64,000 bases of DNA from UBA4644 sp964541085. Its GTDB lineage: Bacteria > Bacillota > Clostridia > Oscillospirales > Butyricicoccaceae. The position numbers and the translations under genes were made by a program. Of this stretch, positions 15,804 through 23,686 are shown in pieces; position 1 is the first letter of the stretch; each line of letters begins with the position of its first letter. The stretch lies in contig CAZIPA010000006.1 of the NCBI GenBank assembly GCA_964541085.1, positions 5,894 through 69,893 of the forward strand, given 5' to 3'. Below the pieces are notes generated by a model that had not been told where the DNA came from, searched no databases, and worked only from the letters and a program-made list of their open reading frames with translations.

Positions 15804-16109
15804 ATGCAAAATCAACTGACACAGGACCTGGTCCCACAGGAAATGCACTGGCTGGTGGAGCTGGTGGGCATGGAGCAGTTTTTGCGCATCCTGGATATGG
15901 TGGGCGGCGAGAACATTTATTTCCCCAAACGGGAGACCATCGAGCGGCCGCTGCGCCACCGGGCCATCTGCCGGGAGTTCAACGGTGACAATCTGCGCCA
16001 GCTTTCCCGGAAATACGGCCTGACTGAGCGCTGCATCCGGAATATTCTCCGGGCAGGCTGCAAACGCTCGGCGGAAACATCTTTTCTTTTTCCAAAGGAT
16101 GGAGTATAA
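15804..16109 (+). CDS. Mor-family transcription activator-like protein
   Basis: This 101-residue protein (ATG at 15804 after AGGACGG) resembles the Mor/C activator family of phage Mu. An N-terminal part (LVELVGMEQFLRILDMVGGENIYFP) precedes a C-terminal helix-turn-helix (ICREFNGDNLRQLSRKYGLTERCIRNIL). In Mu, Mor turns on middle transcription. Here it is solitary and divergent from the ImmR/ImmA pair, with no phage structural genes around. It may be a remnant control region of an integrated element or a domesticated regulator. Confidence 0.75.
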   Translation: MQNQLTQDLVPQEMHWLVELVGMEQFLRILDMVGGENIYFPKRETIERPLRHRAICREFNGDNLRQLSRKYGLTERCIRNILRAGCKRSAETSFLFPKDGV

Positions 16110-16141
16110 TGGGGATATAAAGTCTGAAGGAGGTTTTCCCC

Positions 16142-17170
16142 ATGCTGTTAGGACATGAAAAAGTATCGTTTCTCCATCTTCCCACGCCGCTGGAATATCT
16201 GCCCGGTGTTTCCGCCGATCTGGGCGTGGAATTCTATATCAAGCGGGATGATCTGACCAATGTGGGTGTGGGCGGCAACAAGCTGCGCAAGCTGGAATAT
16301 CTGCTGAAGGATGCTCAGGACAAGGGCGCGACCATGCTGCTGACGCTGGGCGGCGCACAGACCAACCATGGACGGCTCACCGCTGCCGTGGCGGCCAAGT
16401 ACGGCATGAAATGTGCCATCGTCTGCGTGGACGATTATCCCGGCGAGCTCAGCGCAAACCTGCTGCTGGACCGTCTTTTCGGTGCGGAGGTCATTCTGAA
16501 GCACGATGACGGCCGTCCGGAAAACGAGCAGTTTGCCGAGGTGGCGGCGCAGGTAAAGGCCCGCTATGAGGCGCAGGGGGAGACGGTGTATGAGATCCCC
16601 GTGGGCGGCTCCAATGTGGGCGGCATTCTGGGCTATTATGAGTGCGCCATGGAGCTGACGGCCCAGGCCCGGGAAATGGGTCTGGAGGATGCCACCGTGT
16701 ATGATGCCGTGGGCAGCATCGGCACCTATATGGGTCTGTACTGCGGCCTGAAGAATGAGGGTTCGCCGCTGGGACTGGTGGGCATTGCCATTTCTCCCTT
16801 CCTGGAGGCCAAGGACGCCCGCATTGTGGAATATTTCCAGCAGGTAAAGGCGGCCTACGGCCTGCATATTGACGCCAAGCGGGAAGATTTCCACATTGAG
16901 AAGGATTACACCCGGGGCGCTTACAACAATCCCTGCAGGGAGGTTCGGGACGCCATCCGCTACATGGCCGGCCGGGAGGGCATCATTCTGGATCCCTGCT
17001 ACACCGGCAAGGCCTTCGCAGGCATTCTGGATATGCTGAAGGAGGGCAAGATCGAAAAGGGCAGCAAGGTGATCTTCCTGCATACCGGCGGTCTGCCCGG
17101 CATCTATACGAAACATCATCGGATGGAGCTGGAAAAGGAGCTGCTGGACGGCGTGACCATTCTGGATTGA
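16142..17170 (+). CDS. PLP-dependent D-cysteine desulfhydrase / ACC-deaminase family enzyme
   Basis: The 342 residues match the fold-type-II PLP enzymes of the D-cysteine desulfhydrase/1-aminocyclopropane-1-carboxylate deaminase family. The PLP lysine lies in GGNKLRKLEYLL, GGAQTNHGRLTAA follows, and the glycine-rich phosphate loop is GSIGTYMG. D-cysteine desulfhydrase yields pyruvate, ammonia and sulfide; ACC deaminases act on the plant hormone precursor. The first activity is more likely in a gut bacterium (inference). AAGGAGG is 8 nt before the ATG. A TATAAT at 16105-16110 overlapping the previous gene's stop may be its own -10. Terminated at 17201. Confidence 0.86.
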   Translation: MLLGHEKVSFLHLPTPLEYLPGVSADLGVEFYIKRDDLTNVGVGGNKLRKLEYLLKDAQDKGATMLLTLGGAQTNHGRLTAAVAAKYGMKCAIVCVDDYPGELSANLLLDRLFGAEVILKHDDGRPENEQFAEVAAQVKARYEAQGETVYEIPVGGSNVGGILGYYECAMELTAQAREMGLEDATVYDAVGSIGTYMGLYCGLKNEGSPLGLVGIAISPFLEAKDARIVEYFQQVKAAYGLHIDAKREDFHIEKDYTRGAYNNPCREVRDAIRYMAGREGIILDPCYTGKAFAGILDMLKEGKIEKGSKVIFLHTGGLPGIYTKHHRMELEKELLDGVTILD

Positions 17171-17200
17171 GACTCCACAACATCGCATTTCAAAAACAGA

Positions 17201-17228
17201 CCCGGCGGAGCTTTTCCGCCGGGTTTTT
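17201..17228 (+). terminator. Rho-independent terminator
   Basis: CCCGGCGGA-gctt-TTCCGCCGGG followed by TTTTT, about 30 nt after the stop of the PLP enzyme gene. Confidence 0.9.
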
Positions 17229-17241
17229 GTTGTGGCTGGAT

Positions 17242-17385
17242 GCTCGCCTGAGGGATTGTACTTCCGTCCCCCGTCTCCTCACGCCCGCAGGCGCATCACG
17301 CACGAAGTGCGCATCACGATGCGAAGCATCGCATCACGCCGCAAGGCGGCGATATCACTGCGCCGTAAGGCGCCTCCCTCCAATT
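17242..17385. repeat. Micro-hairpin repeat array (A-type)
   Basis: This is a second copy of the lead sequence plus hairpins (CCCGCAGG, GCACGAAGTGC, GATGCGAAGCATC, CCGCAAGGCGG, GCGCCGTAAGGCGC). The hairpins are joined by GCATCAC and GATATCA spacers. It closely matches the array near 14760. No gene is present in 17229-17434. Confidence 0.78.
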
Positions 17386-17434
17386 CTTGAGAAAAAAGTT
17401 CATGTTCTGGACAAGGGTTGTAACCGTGGTGTAA

Positions 17435-17463
17435 TTGATATTTTCCGACGGCTTCGATATAAT
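17435..17463 (+). promoter_or_regulatory. Promoter TTGATA-17-TATAAT of the VanW-family gene
   Basis: A five-of-six -35, a perfect -10 and 17-bp spacing lie about 57 nt upstream of the start codon. Confidence 0.8.
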
Positions 17464-17519
17464 AAGGGCAGAAACATCCCCTTTATGGGTTCGATTTTCA
17501 TGGAATGGGAGGCTCCTGC

Positions 17520-19334
17520 ATGGAAGAAAGGAAACCTCGGGGCGGCGCACACGCTGCGGGCAAACACGAATCCCCCCGCCGGGCCCGGCCCGCAAAAACG
17601 CCCAAGCCCCGGAAGAGCAAGGCAAAAAAAGAAAAAAAGCGGGGTCTGGGAGCCCTGCTGGCTGCCGGAATCATTCTGGCGCTGGTGATCGGCTTCTGCG
17701 GCTACACCGCGTGGCAGCTGTATTTTAACGATACCATCCGTCAGGGTGTGTGGATGGGCGACACGGAGCTTTCCGGCATGACACCCCAGGAGGCCCGGGC
17801 CGCGCTGCAAAAATCCTACGGCGATTCGCTCAACCAGCAGCTGGAAATCACCGCCGCCGGACAGAGCTTTACCCTGTCTGTGGCCGATGCCGGACTGTCC
17901 TACGATATCAACGGCAGCACCCAGACCGCCTATGATTATGGCCGTCAGGGAAGTCTGCTGCAGCGGGCAAAGGATTTCTGGCAGGCAAAGGGCGGCCGGG
18001 TACAGCTGGAGCTGGCCACTACGCTGGACGAAGCGGCGCTGGAAGCCCAGGTGGATACCATTGCCCAGCAGGTGCAGCAGCCCCTGTCCCCCTCCTCCTA
18101 TCATTATGTGGACGGAACCCTATCCATCGACAAGGGTCAGGCGGGCTACACCCTCAACCGGGAAGACCTGTTGAACCAGCTGGTGACGGTGCTGCATACC
18201 GCTCAGTTTGACCAGACCGTCGAGGGTCAGCTGGACATCACCCAGCCGGAGGCGCTGGATGCGGAAGCCATTGCGGCGGAGATCAACCGGGAGCCGGTGG
18301 AAACCTCGCTGGATCTGGCCTCTGACCCCACCGGCAATACCATTCTGGCAGGACAGGCCGGTGTGACGGTGGATCTGGCCGAGCTGAAGCAGGTGCTGTC
18401 CTCGGAAAGCCGCATGGCATCCCTTTCCTGCGCAGTGCAGGAGCCTCAGTATACCGCCTCGGAGCTGAAGGCGCTGCTCTTCCGGGATGTGCTGGGAGAA
18501 TGCACCTCCACCTTCAATTCCAAGCTCACCGGCCGTACCACCAATGTGCTGCTGGCGGCGGATTTCTGCAACGGCGTGATTCTGCTGCCCGGCGACATTT
18601 TCTCCTATAATGATACCGTAGGCCCCCGAACCTATGAACGGGGATTTATGGATGCCATTGTGTACATCGGAACCTCTGCGGAGGACGGTGTGGGCGGCGG
18701 CATCTGTCAGGTGAGCTCCACCATTTATTCCGCCATGCTCCGGGCCGATCTGGAAACGGTGGAACGCTATCCCCACAGCCGTGAGGTCACTTATGTGGGC
18801 AAGGGCGAGGATGCCACGGTGGCCTGGGGCAGCAAGGATTTCCGCTTTGCCAACAATACGGAGTTTCCGGTGAAGATGGAGGTCACCCACAAGGAAAACA
18901 GTCTGACTGTGCGCCTTTACGGCACCAAAACCCAGAATAAAACGGTGAAGATCGAGACAAATATTCTGGAAAAGACCCCCTTTGAGACGCTGCGGGTGCT
19001 GGATGAGACGCTGGCCCCCGGCACGGAAAAGACGGAATCCAACGGCTATACCGGCTACAAATCCGAGACTTATCGTGTGGTGTATATCGACGGTGTGCAG
19101 ATTTCCCGGACGCTGGAGAATACCAGCACCTATAAGAAATATGACAAGGTGATTCATTACAATCCCGCAAGCACCACGCCCACTCCAACGCCTACACCGA
19201 CGCCGACACCGACGCCCACGCCTGAGCCCGAGCCCACACCTGTGCCGGATCCCGTGCCCGAGCCTGCGCCCGATCCCGAGCCCGCACCCGGCGACGACGG
19301 CGGCGACGACGATACCTTCCCCCGGTTTTTCTGA
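17520..19334 (+). CDS. VanW/YoaR-family membrane-anchored cell-wall protein with Thr-Pro tail
   Basis: This 604-residue protein (ATG at 17520; GGGAGG just upstream overlaps an earlier in-frame ATG at 17505) has a highly basic N-terminus and a membrane anchor (about 45-66). Two peptidoglycan-binding-like YoaR modules span about 75-335. The VanW domain spans about 345-480 (FSYNDTVGPRT, GGGICQVSSTIY), and a beta-rich region follows to about 550. The tail is a low-complexity run of T-P, then E-P and D-P, ending in acidic residues, as in cell-wall-spanning linkers. VanW domains are common in Firmicutes cell-surface proteins but their biochemical role is unproven. Monocistronic, with its own promoter and terminator. 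Confidence 0.9.
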   Translation: MEERKPRGGAHAAGKHESPRRARPAKTPKPRKSKAKKEKKRGLGALLAAGIILALVIGFCGYTAWQLYFNDTIRQGVWMGDTELSGMTPQEARAALQKSYGDSLNQQLEITAAGQSFTLSVADAGLSYDINGSTQTAYDYGRQGSLLQRAKDFWQAKGGRVQLELATTLDEAALEAQVDTIAQQVQQPLSPSSYHYVDGTLSIDKGQAGYTLNREDLLNQLVTVLHTAQFDQTVEGQLDITQPEALDAEAIAAEINREPVETSLDLASDPTGNTILAGQAGVTVDLAELKQVLSSESRMASLSCAVQEPQYTASELKALLFRDVLGECTSTFNSKLTGRTTNVLLAADFCNGVILLPGDIFSYNDTVGPRTYERGFMDAIVYIGTSAEDGVGGGICQVSSTIYSAMLRADLETVERYPHSREVTYVGKGEDATVAWGSKDFRFANNTEFPVKMEVTHKENSLTVRLYGTKTQNKTVKIETNILEKTPFETLRVLDETLAPGTEKTESNGYTGYKSETYRVVYIDGVQISRTLENTSTYKKYDKVIHYNPASTTPTPTPTPTPTPTPTPEPEPTPVPDPVPEPAPDPEPAPGDDGGDDDTFPRFF

Positions 19335-19342
19335 TAACACAA

Positions 19343-19377
19343 CTCCCCGGAAGCCAAGGCTTTCCGGGGAGGTTTTT
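19343..19377 (+). terminator. Rho-independent terminator
   Basis: CTCCCCGGAA...TTTCCGGGGAG hairpin followed by GTTTTTG, 9 nt after the VanW-family stop. Confidence 0.9.
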
Positions 19378-19413
19378 GTTGTGGAGCTGCCCCCCTCCTT
19401 CGCAGACTTCCTC

Positions 19414-19442
19414 TTGCGCTGTGGGGCAAAAGCGGGTATAAT
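19414..19442 (+). promoter_or_regulatory. Promoter TTGCGC-17-TATAAT
   Basis: A perfect -10 and a partial -35 at 17 bp, about 29 nt upstream of the M20 amidohydrolase ATG; it also serves mtnN downstream. Confidence 0.7.
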
Positions 19443-19470
19443 CAAAGCAAAGACAGAAGGAGGACAACCT

Positions 19471-20664
19471 ATGTTGAATGCACAGCAGCTGTTACAGCAG
19501 GCACAGGCGCTTTTTCCCTATATGCAGTCCGTCCGGCGGGAGATTCATCAGCACCCCGAGCTGGGCGGCGCGGAGACGCAAACCCAGGCACTGATCCTGC
19601 GGGAGCTGGCCGCCATGGGCATTGAAGCCCGAAAATGCGCCGACACCGGCGTGGTGGGCATCATCCGAGGCAGCCGGCCCGGAAAAACCATCGGACTGCG
19701 GGCGGACATTGATGCGCTGCCCCTGCAGGAGGAAACCGGTCTGCCCTTTGCCTCACAGAATCCCGGCGTGATGCACGCCTGCGGACACGATACTCATGCG
19801 GCCTCGCTGCTGGGTGCGGCCCGGCTTTTGCAGAACAATCGGGACAGCATCCGGGGCAATGTCAAGCTGTTTTTCCAGCCGGATGAGGAACACCGTGGCG
19901 GAGCCCAGCGGATGGTGAATGAGGGCTGTCTTCAGGATCCGCCGGTGAGCGCGGTCTTCTGCGGCCACAGCGCCACCGACTGTGATGCCGGGGAATATGC
20001 CCTGAAATATGATCGCTGTTATGCGGCCTCCAACCCCTTCAAGGTTACCGTTTATGGAAAAGGCTGCCACGGCGCGTTCCCCGGTGACGGCATTGACGCA
20101 GTGCTCATCGGCAGCGAAGTTGTCTGCGCTCTGCAAACACTGGTCTCCCGGCGCATCTTTGCCACAGACTCTGCCGTGGTAACGGTGGGCTCCTTCCACA
20201 GCGGAACCAAGGGCAATATTATTGCGGAAACCGCTGTGTTGGAGGGCATTATCCGCACCCTCGGCCCGGAAATGCGAAAGAAAATGTGCACCCTGTTCCG
20301 GGAGACGGTGGAAGGCATTGCGTCCGCGCTGGGCGGACGGGCAGAGGTGGAGATCGAGGACGGCTACCCCGGTGTCATCAACACGGATTCCATGACGGCG
20401 CTGGTGCAGCGTTCCATGACCGCGCTGGTGGGAGAGGAGCACATCCATCTGCACACCATTCCGGAAATGGGCTCGGAGGACTTCGGTGCGTTTATGGACG
20501 GCATCCCCGGCTGCTACGGCTTTTTCGGCTTTGGCGACGGCAGACAGAAGTGCGTCCATGCGGCCCACAGCTCCCGGTTTATGCTCAATGAGGACGGGCT
20601 TGTGTATGCGGCGGCGCTGCACACCCGGGTGGCGCTGGATTATCTGAATCAGGATGAATTTTAA
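19471..20664 (+). CDS. M20-family amidohydrolase (N-acyl-amino acid/hippurate hydrolase-like)
   Basis: This 397-residue protein has M20D metal-site motifs: ADIDALP, MHACGHDTHAASLLG, FFQPDEEHRGGAQRM, and late MGSEDFGAF. A dimerisation domain sits in the middle (about 185-300). The family removes acyl groups from amino acids (hippurate, N-acetyl-cysteine, indole-acetyl amino acids) with a divalent metal in the cytosol. AAGGAGG precedes the ATG. The mtnN gene follows after 15 nt, so the pair is an operon. Exact substrate unknown. Confidence 0.93.
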   Translation: MLNAQQLLQQAQALFPYMQSVRREIHQHPELGGAETQTQALILRELAAMGIEARKCADTGVVGIIRGSRPGKTIGLRADIDALPLQEETGLPFASQNPGVMHACGHDTHAASLLGAARLLQNNRDSIRGNVKLFFQPDEEHRGGAQRMVNEGCLQDPPVSAVFCGHSATDCDAGEYALKYDRCYAASNPFKVTVYGKGCHGAFPGDGIDAVLIGSEVVCALQTLVSRRIFATDSAVVTVGSFHSGTKGNIIAETAVLEGIIRTLGPEMRKKMCTLFRETVEGIASALGGRAEVEIEDGYPGVINTDSMTALVQRSMTALVGEEHIHLHTIPEMGSEDFGAFMDGIPGCYGFFGFGDGRQKCVHAAHSSRFMLNEDGLVYAAALHTRVALDYLNQDEF

Positions 20665-20679
20665 GAGAAGGAGAAGGCT

Positions 20680-21342
20680 ATGATTGCGATTATTTGTGCC
20701 ATGAATGTGGAGCTGGAGGAGATTCTCCGGCGGATGGAAAATGTCCGGCAGGAGCAGTGCGCCGGTGTGCAGGTGCATCTGGGAACGCTGGAGGGACAGC
20801 AGGTGGCGGCCGTGGTTTGCGGCGTGGGAAAGGTGTCTGCCGCCCTGTGTACCCAGATGCTCATCAGCCGCTATCAGCTCTCGGCCCTGTTCCATTCCGG
20901 CATTGCGGGCGGCGTGTCTCCCAATTTGAAGCCCATGGATGTGGTGGTGGCACGGGAGCTCACCTATCGGGATATGTCGGAGGACATCAAGCGCTCCTGG
21001 CTGCCCTGCGGCGGCGTATTTCTGGCGGATGCAAAGCTGTCTGCGCTGCTGCGGCAGGCGGCACCGGAGGCGTTGGTGGGATGCATGGCCACCGGCGATC
21101 TGTTTTTGGAGAGCAGGGAGGAAAAGCTGCGGCTCCAGCAGGATTTCAACGCCCTCTGTGCGGATATGGAAAGTGCAGCCGTGGCGCAGGTTTGCGTGGT
21201 GAATCAGGTGCCCTTCGCCGTGCTGCGGTGCATTTCCGATCTGGGCGATGATGAAGCCCGGGGCGATTATGAATGCTTCGAGCAGCGGGCCGCACACCTC
21301 TCGGCGGACATCCTGTGCCAGGCCATCGGAAAGATGGAATAA
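20680..21342 (+). CDS. mtnN: 5'-methylthioadenosine/S-adenosylhomocysteine nucleosidase
   Basis: The 220 residues match the MTA/SAH nucleosidase fold: an N-terminal MIAIICAMNVELE with the catalytic Glu region, FHSGIAGGVSP, DMESAAVAQVC binding the ribose, and a late ISDLGDDE with the catalytic Asp. It cleaves adenine from MTA and SAH in methionine/SAM recycling and AI-2 production. It is cotranscribed with the M20 hydrolase and ends at a strong terminator. Confidence 0.93.
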   Translation: MIAIICAMNVELEEILRRMENVRQEQCAGVQVHLGTLEGQQVAAVVCGVGKVSAALCTQMLISRYQLSALFHSGIAGGVSPNLKPMDVVVARELTYRDMSEDIKRSWLPCGGVFLADAKLSALLRQAAPEALVGCMATGDLFLESREEKLRLQQDFNALCADMESAAVAQVCVVNQVPFAVLRCISDLGDDEARGDYECFEQRAAHLSADILCQAIGKME

Positions 21343-21360
21343 AAGAACAGCTATAAAACG

Positions 21361-21387
21361 AAAGCTCCCCGCGAGGGGAGCTTTTTT
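21361..21387 (+). terminator. Rho-independent terminator after mtnN
   Basis: AAAGCTCCCC-gcga-GGGGAGCTTTTTT, 18 nt after the stop. The same AAGCTCCCC core recurs after ppdK and sfsA. Confidence 0.93.
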
Positions 21388-21640
21388 AATGATATCGGCT
21401 TCGCCGGTGAAATCTTCTTCGAAGATGAAATCGCCTTGCGCCGGTGAAATCCCTGCGGGGATGGGAAGAAGTGATGCGCCTGCGGCGTGATGCGATGCCT
21501 TGCATCGTGATGCGCACTTCGTGCGTGATGCGCCTGCGGGCGTTGGGGACGGGGGCGAAAGGACAACCCTCTCAGTCACCTGCGGTGACAGCTCTCCCAG
21601 AAGGAGAGCCAAGCCGGGAGAGAGAGCCGCAATAAATGCG
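21388..21640. repeat. Composite repeat: micro-hairpin array (A) plus GGGAGAGCC hairpin (B)
   Basis: The segment holds at least eight successive micro-hairpins (GGCTTCGCC, TTCTTCGAA, CCTGCGGGG, GCCTGCGGC, GATGCCTTGCATC, GCACTTCGTGC, GCCTGCGGGC). Spacers are ATGATATC, GTGAAATC or GTGATGC. It then runs into the B module CCTCTCAGTCACCTGCGGTGACAG and CTCTCC...GGAGAGCCAAG. No gene is seen between 21388 and 21688. Confidence 0.8.
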
Positions 21641-21688
21641 AACCACGCCTGACGCCCCGGCATAGACTGCCTTACAGGAGGGGATCGG

Positions 21689-22111
21689 ATGGCTGTCACG
21701 CTGCCGCCCATCGGACTGGGCTTTCACGGGGACCCGGAGACACAGGCACTGATGACCGGTGCGGTGACGGCGGGCAACCTGTTTACCATCGCCGTGCTGC
21801 GGGGCAAGGCCCGACTGCTGAAGCATCCGGAGCTGGAGGGAAACACGCCGCCGATTCTGGATGTGCTGCCCCGGCTGGGGGCGGTGATTTTTACCGTGAC
21901 CTCCTTTTATTTTCTGGTGCTGGCCTGGAACGATGCCGCCCGGGACGCCAACCGGCAGGACGGAGGCAATCCCCAGCAGGGAACCTCTGCCCAGCTGCGG
22001 CTGCTGCTGATGGCAAACCTGCTGGCCACGGCGGCGGTACTCATGCGTACAAAGGTGGTGTTTTCCTCCCCGCCCCTGTCTGCCCTGTCGGTAGAGGCGC
22101 TGGAGACCTGA
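21689..22111 (+). CDS. Small two-helix membrane protein, unknown
   Basis: This 140-residue protein with ACAGGAGGGG before the ATG has hydrophobic segments near 55-78 (VLPRLGAVIFTVTSFYFLVLAW) and 105-120. No domain is recognised. Its stop is 2 nt from the stop of the convergent small gene at 22114, with no terminator between them. The pairing of two small membrane-type genes in a convergent layout suggests nothing specific about function. Confidence 0.6.
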   Translation: MAVTLPPIGLGFHGDPETQALMTGAVTAGNLFTIAVLRGKARLLKHPELEGNTPPILDVLPRLGAVIFTVTSFYFLVLAWNDAARDANRQDGGNPQQGTSAQLRLLLMANLLATAAVLMRTKVVFSSPPLSALSVEALET

Positions 22112-22113
22112 GC

Positions 22114-22389
22114 CTAAGCATCCCCCTTCAGCTGCTCCAGCTGCTGCTGCAAACGCTTCACCTGCTGCTCCAGTGCGTCCAGACGCCCGCTGTCCGGACC
22201 GTCCCCCGCCGAAAGCAGCTGGCTCTGGGCCGAGCTGGTTTCCAGAATCTGTCCGATGAGCATCAGCCAGTTGCCCAGGGCATTCTGCTGATTATAATCC
22301 AGCCGACCCAGCAGGGCAAAGCCCAGCACCGTTCCCACGGCGGTGAGCAGCGGTGCCGGCAAATCAAAAAAGCCCTCCTTGGACGGCAT
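22114..22389 (-). CDS. Small protein with N-terminal hydrophobic helix and C-terminal coiled coil
   Basis: In 91 residues there is a hydrophobic segment (LPAPLLTAVGTVLGFALLG), an amphipathic middle, and a clear heptad coiled coil at the end (RLDALEQQVKRLQQQLEQLKGDA). AAAGGAG lies upstream of the ATG at 22389. It is divergent from the secreted protein gene at 22483. Family not recognised; a small membrane-tethered oligomer is plausible. Confidence 0.68.
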   Translation of the reverse strand: MPSKEGFFDLPAPLLTAVGTVLGFALLGRLDYNQQNALGNWLMLIGQILETSSAQSQLLSAGDGPDSGRLDALEQQVKRLQQQLEQLKGDA

Positions 22390-22412
22390 GGGACGGCTCC
22401 TTTCTTTTCCCC

Positions 22413-22441
22413 TTGCCAGTGGGGAGAATCTGATATATAAT
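22413..22441 (+). promoter_or_regulatory. Promoter TTGCCA-17-TATAAT
   Basis: A good -35 and a perfect -10 lie 41 nt upstream of the GTG start at 22483, in the short divergent space after 22389. Confidence 0.78.
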
Positions 22442-22482
22442 AAGAAAAAGCATTGCGGAAACGGGAAAAGGAGGTCTGTCCG

Positions 22483-23604
22483 GTGAGATCGTGGAAAAAT
22501 GTGCTTGCGCTGCTGCTGGCGATGTGTCTGCTGCTGCCCCTGCTGCGGGGAAGCTGTCAGGCGGCGGAAAGCTATATCATCACCGTGACGGAGGACACCG
22601 TGCAGGAGGACACTGCCGACCCGGGCATGGCCCTGTATCTGGACGGCCTGATTTATGTGCCCTATACCACCCTTTCCCAGCTGAACCGCACCTGGGTGGC
22701 CTATAACGAGAGCAAAGCGCTGGTGACAGTCTATCGGGTGGGCTATATCATTTATTTTGAGCTGGATACCGGCCTGACCTACAATCAGGACAACCGCTAT
22801 GTACAGGTGTCGGCAAAAATGCGTTCCGGCGTGCCCTATCTGCCGGTGCAGGTGATCTGCAACTGGATGGGACTGTATTTTTCCTACACCTCCGCGTCGG
22901 CCTCCGGGCTGGGCTATCCCATTGTGCGGCTGGCCCGGGAAACCCCGGCCGTGTCGGATGAGACGCTGTACCGTCAGCAGGCGGCAACGCTGGCCGAGGT
23001 GGCAAAAAGCCGGGATATCCGTTCCGGACTGCAATCTCCCGAGGTGGACATCCCTGCCCCCGAGCCGGAGGAACGGGACATTACCCTGCTGTTTGCCGGT
23101 GTGCCCGAGGGCGATGCGGCCCTGCTGCTGGATACGCTGGAGGCAGGACAGACCCCGGCGGCCTTTTTCCTGTCGCCTGAGGATGTCAATGCCCAGGGGG
23201 CGCTGCTGCGGGAGGTCTATTGCCGGGGCTTTTCGCTGGGCATTCTGCTGGCGGGAGAAGACCCGCTGGAGGAGGCAAGGGCCGGATCGGAGGCTTATGC
23301 GGACACGCTGCACTGCCGGGTGCGTCTGGTGCTGTGCGCCCGGGCGCTGACGGAGGAAGAGGTGCGGACGCTGACGGAAAACGGCTTTGTGCCGGTGGCG
23401 GCAGAGCAGGATTATTCCCGCACGGAGCTGACCTCCCAAAAGCTGCTGTCTGCCCTGAAAAGGCTGCTGCGCACCGGAGACGGCGGCGAACGGCTGCTGC
23501 TGCGGCCCGACAGCATGGTGCAGGAGCTTTTGCCGGTGGTTTGCAGCTATCTTGTGGCGCAGAATTACACTGCACTGCCCCTGCACGAATGGACACAGCC
23601 TTAA
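22483..23604 (+). CDS. Secreted protein with copper-amine-oxidase-stalk-like and degenerate polysaccharide deacetylase-like domains
   Basis: This 373-residue protein (GTG start, AAAGGAGG 8 nt upstream) has a signal peptide (VLALLLAMCLLLPLLRGSCQA). A stalk-like domain follows (about 45-140, ALYLDGLIYVPYTTLSQLN, RSGVPYLPVQVICNWMG), then after a Pro/Glu linker an alpha/beta domain (about 190-370) laid out like NodB deacetylases (DITLLFAGVPEG, AAFFLSPEDV, RGFSLGILLAGEDP, LLLRPDSM). The catalytic T-F-D-D-G metal motif is absent, so deacetylase activity is doubtful and a binding role is more likely. A terminator-like hairpin follows at 23642. Confidence 0.72.
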   Translation: MRSWKNVLALLLAMCLLLPLLRGSCQAAESYIITVTEDTVQEDTADPGMALYLDGLIYVPYTTLSQLNRTWVAYNESKALVTVYRVGYIIYFELDTGLTYNQDNRYVQVSAKMRSGVPYLPVQVICNWMGLYFSYTSASASGLGYPIVRLARETPAVSDETLYRQQAATLAEVAKSRDIRSGLQSPEVDIPAPEPEERDITLLFAGVPEGDAALLLDTLEAGQTPAAFFLSPEDVNAQGALLREVYCRGFSLGILLAGEDPLEEARAGSEAYADTLHCRVRLVLCARALTEEEVRTLTENGFVPVAAEQDYSRTELTSQKLLSALKRLLRTGDGGERLLLRPDSMVQELLPVVCSYLVAQNYTALPLHEWTQP

Positions 23605-23641
23605 AGTGCGCTGTCAAGAGACGGTGTGACCCTTGACCCTT

Positions 23642-23684
23642 CCACTCCTTTGCCCTATGCTCATGGGAAAAAGGAGTGGTTTTC
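23642..23684 (+). terminator. Terminator hairpin that also buries the terminase Shine-Dalgarno
   Basis: CCACTCCTTTGCCC pairs with GGGAAAAAGGAGTGG and is followed by TTTTCT. The 3' arm contains AAGGAG (23671-23676), the only good RBS for the terminase gene. The element therefore both ends the upstream transcript and can hide the next ribosome site. Confidence 0.75.
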
Positions 23685-23686
23685 TA

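Noticed and set aside
21465..21545. Micro-hairpin arrays read as a CRISPR array
   Set aside because: Spacers are constant and only 7-8 nt, repeats vary, and no cas genes are present.
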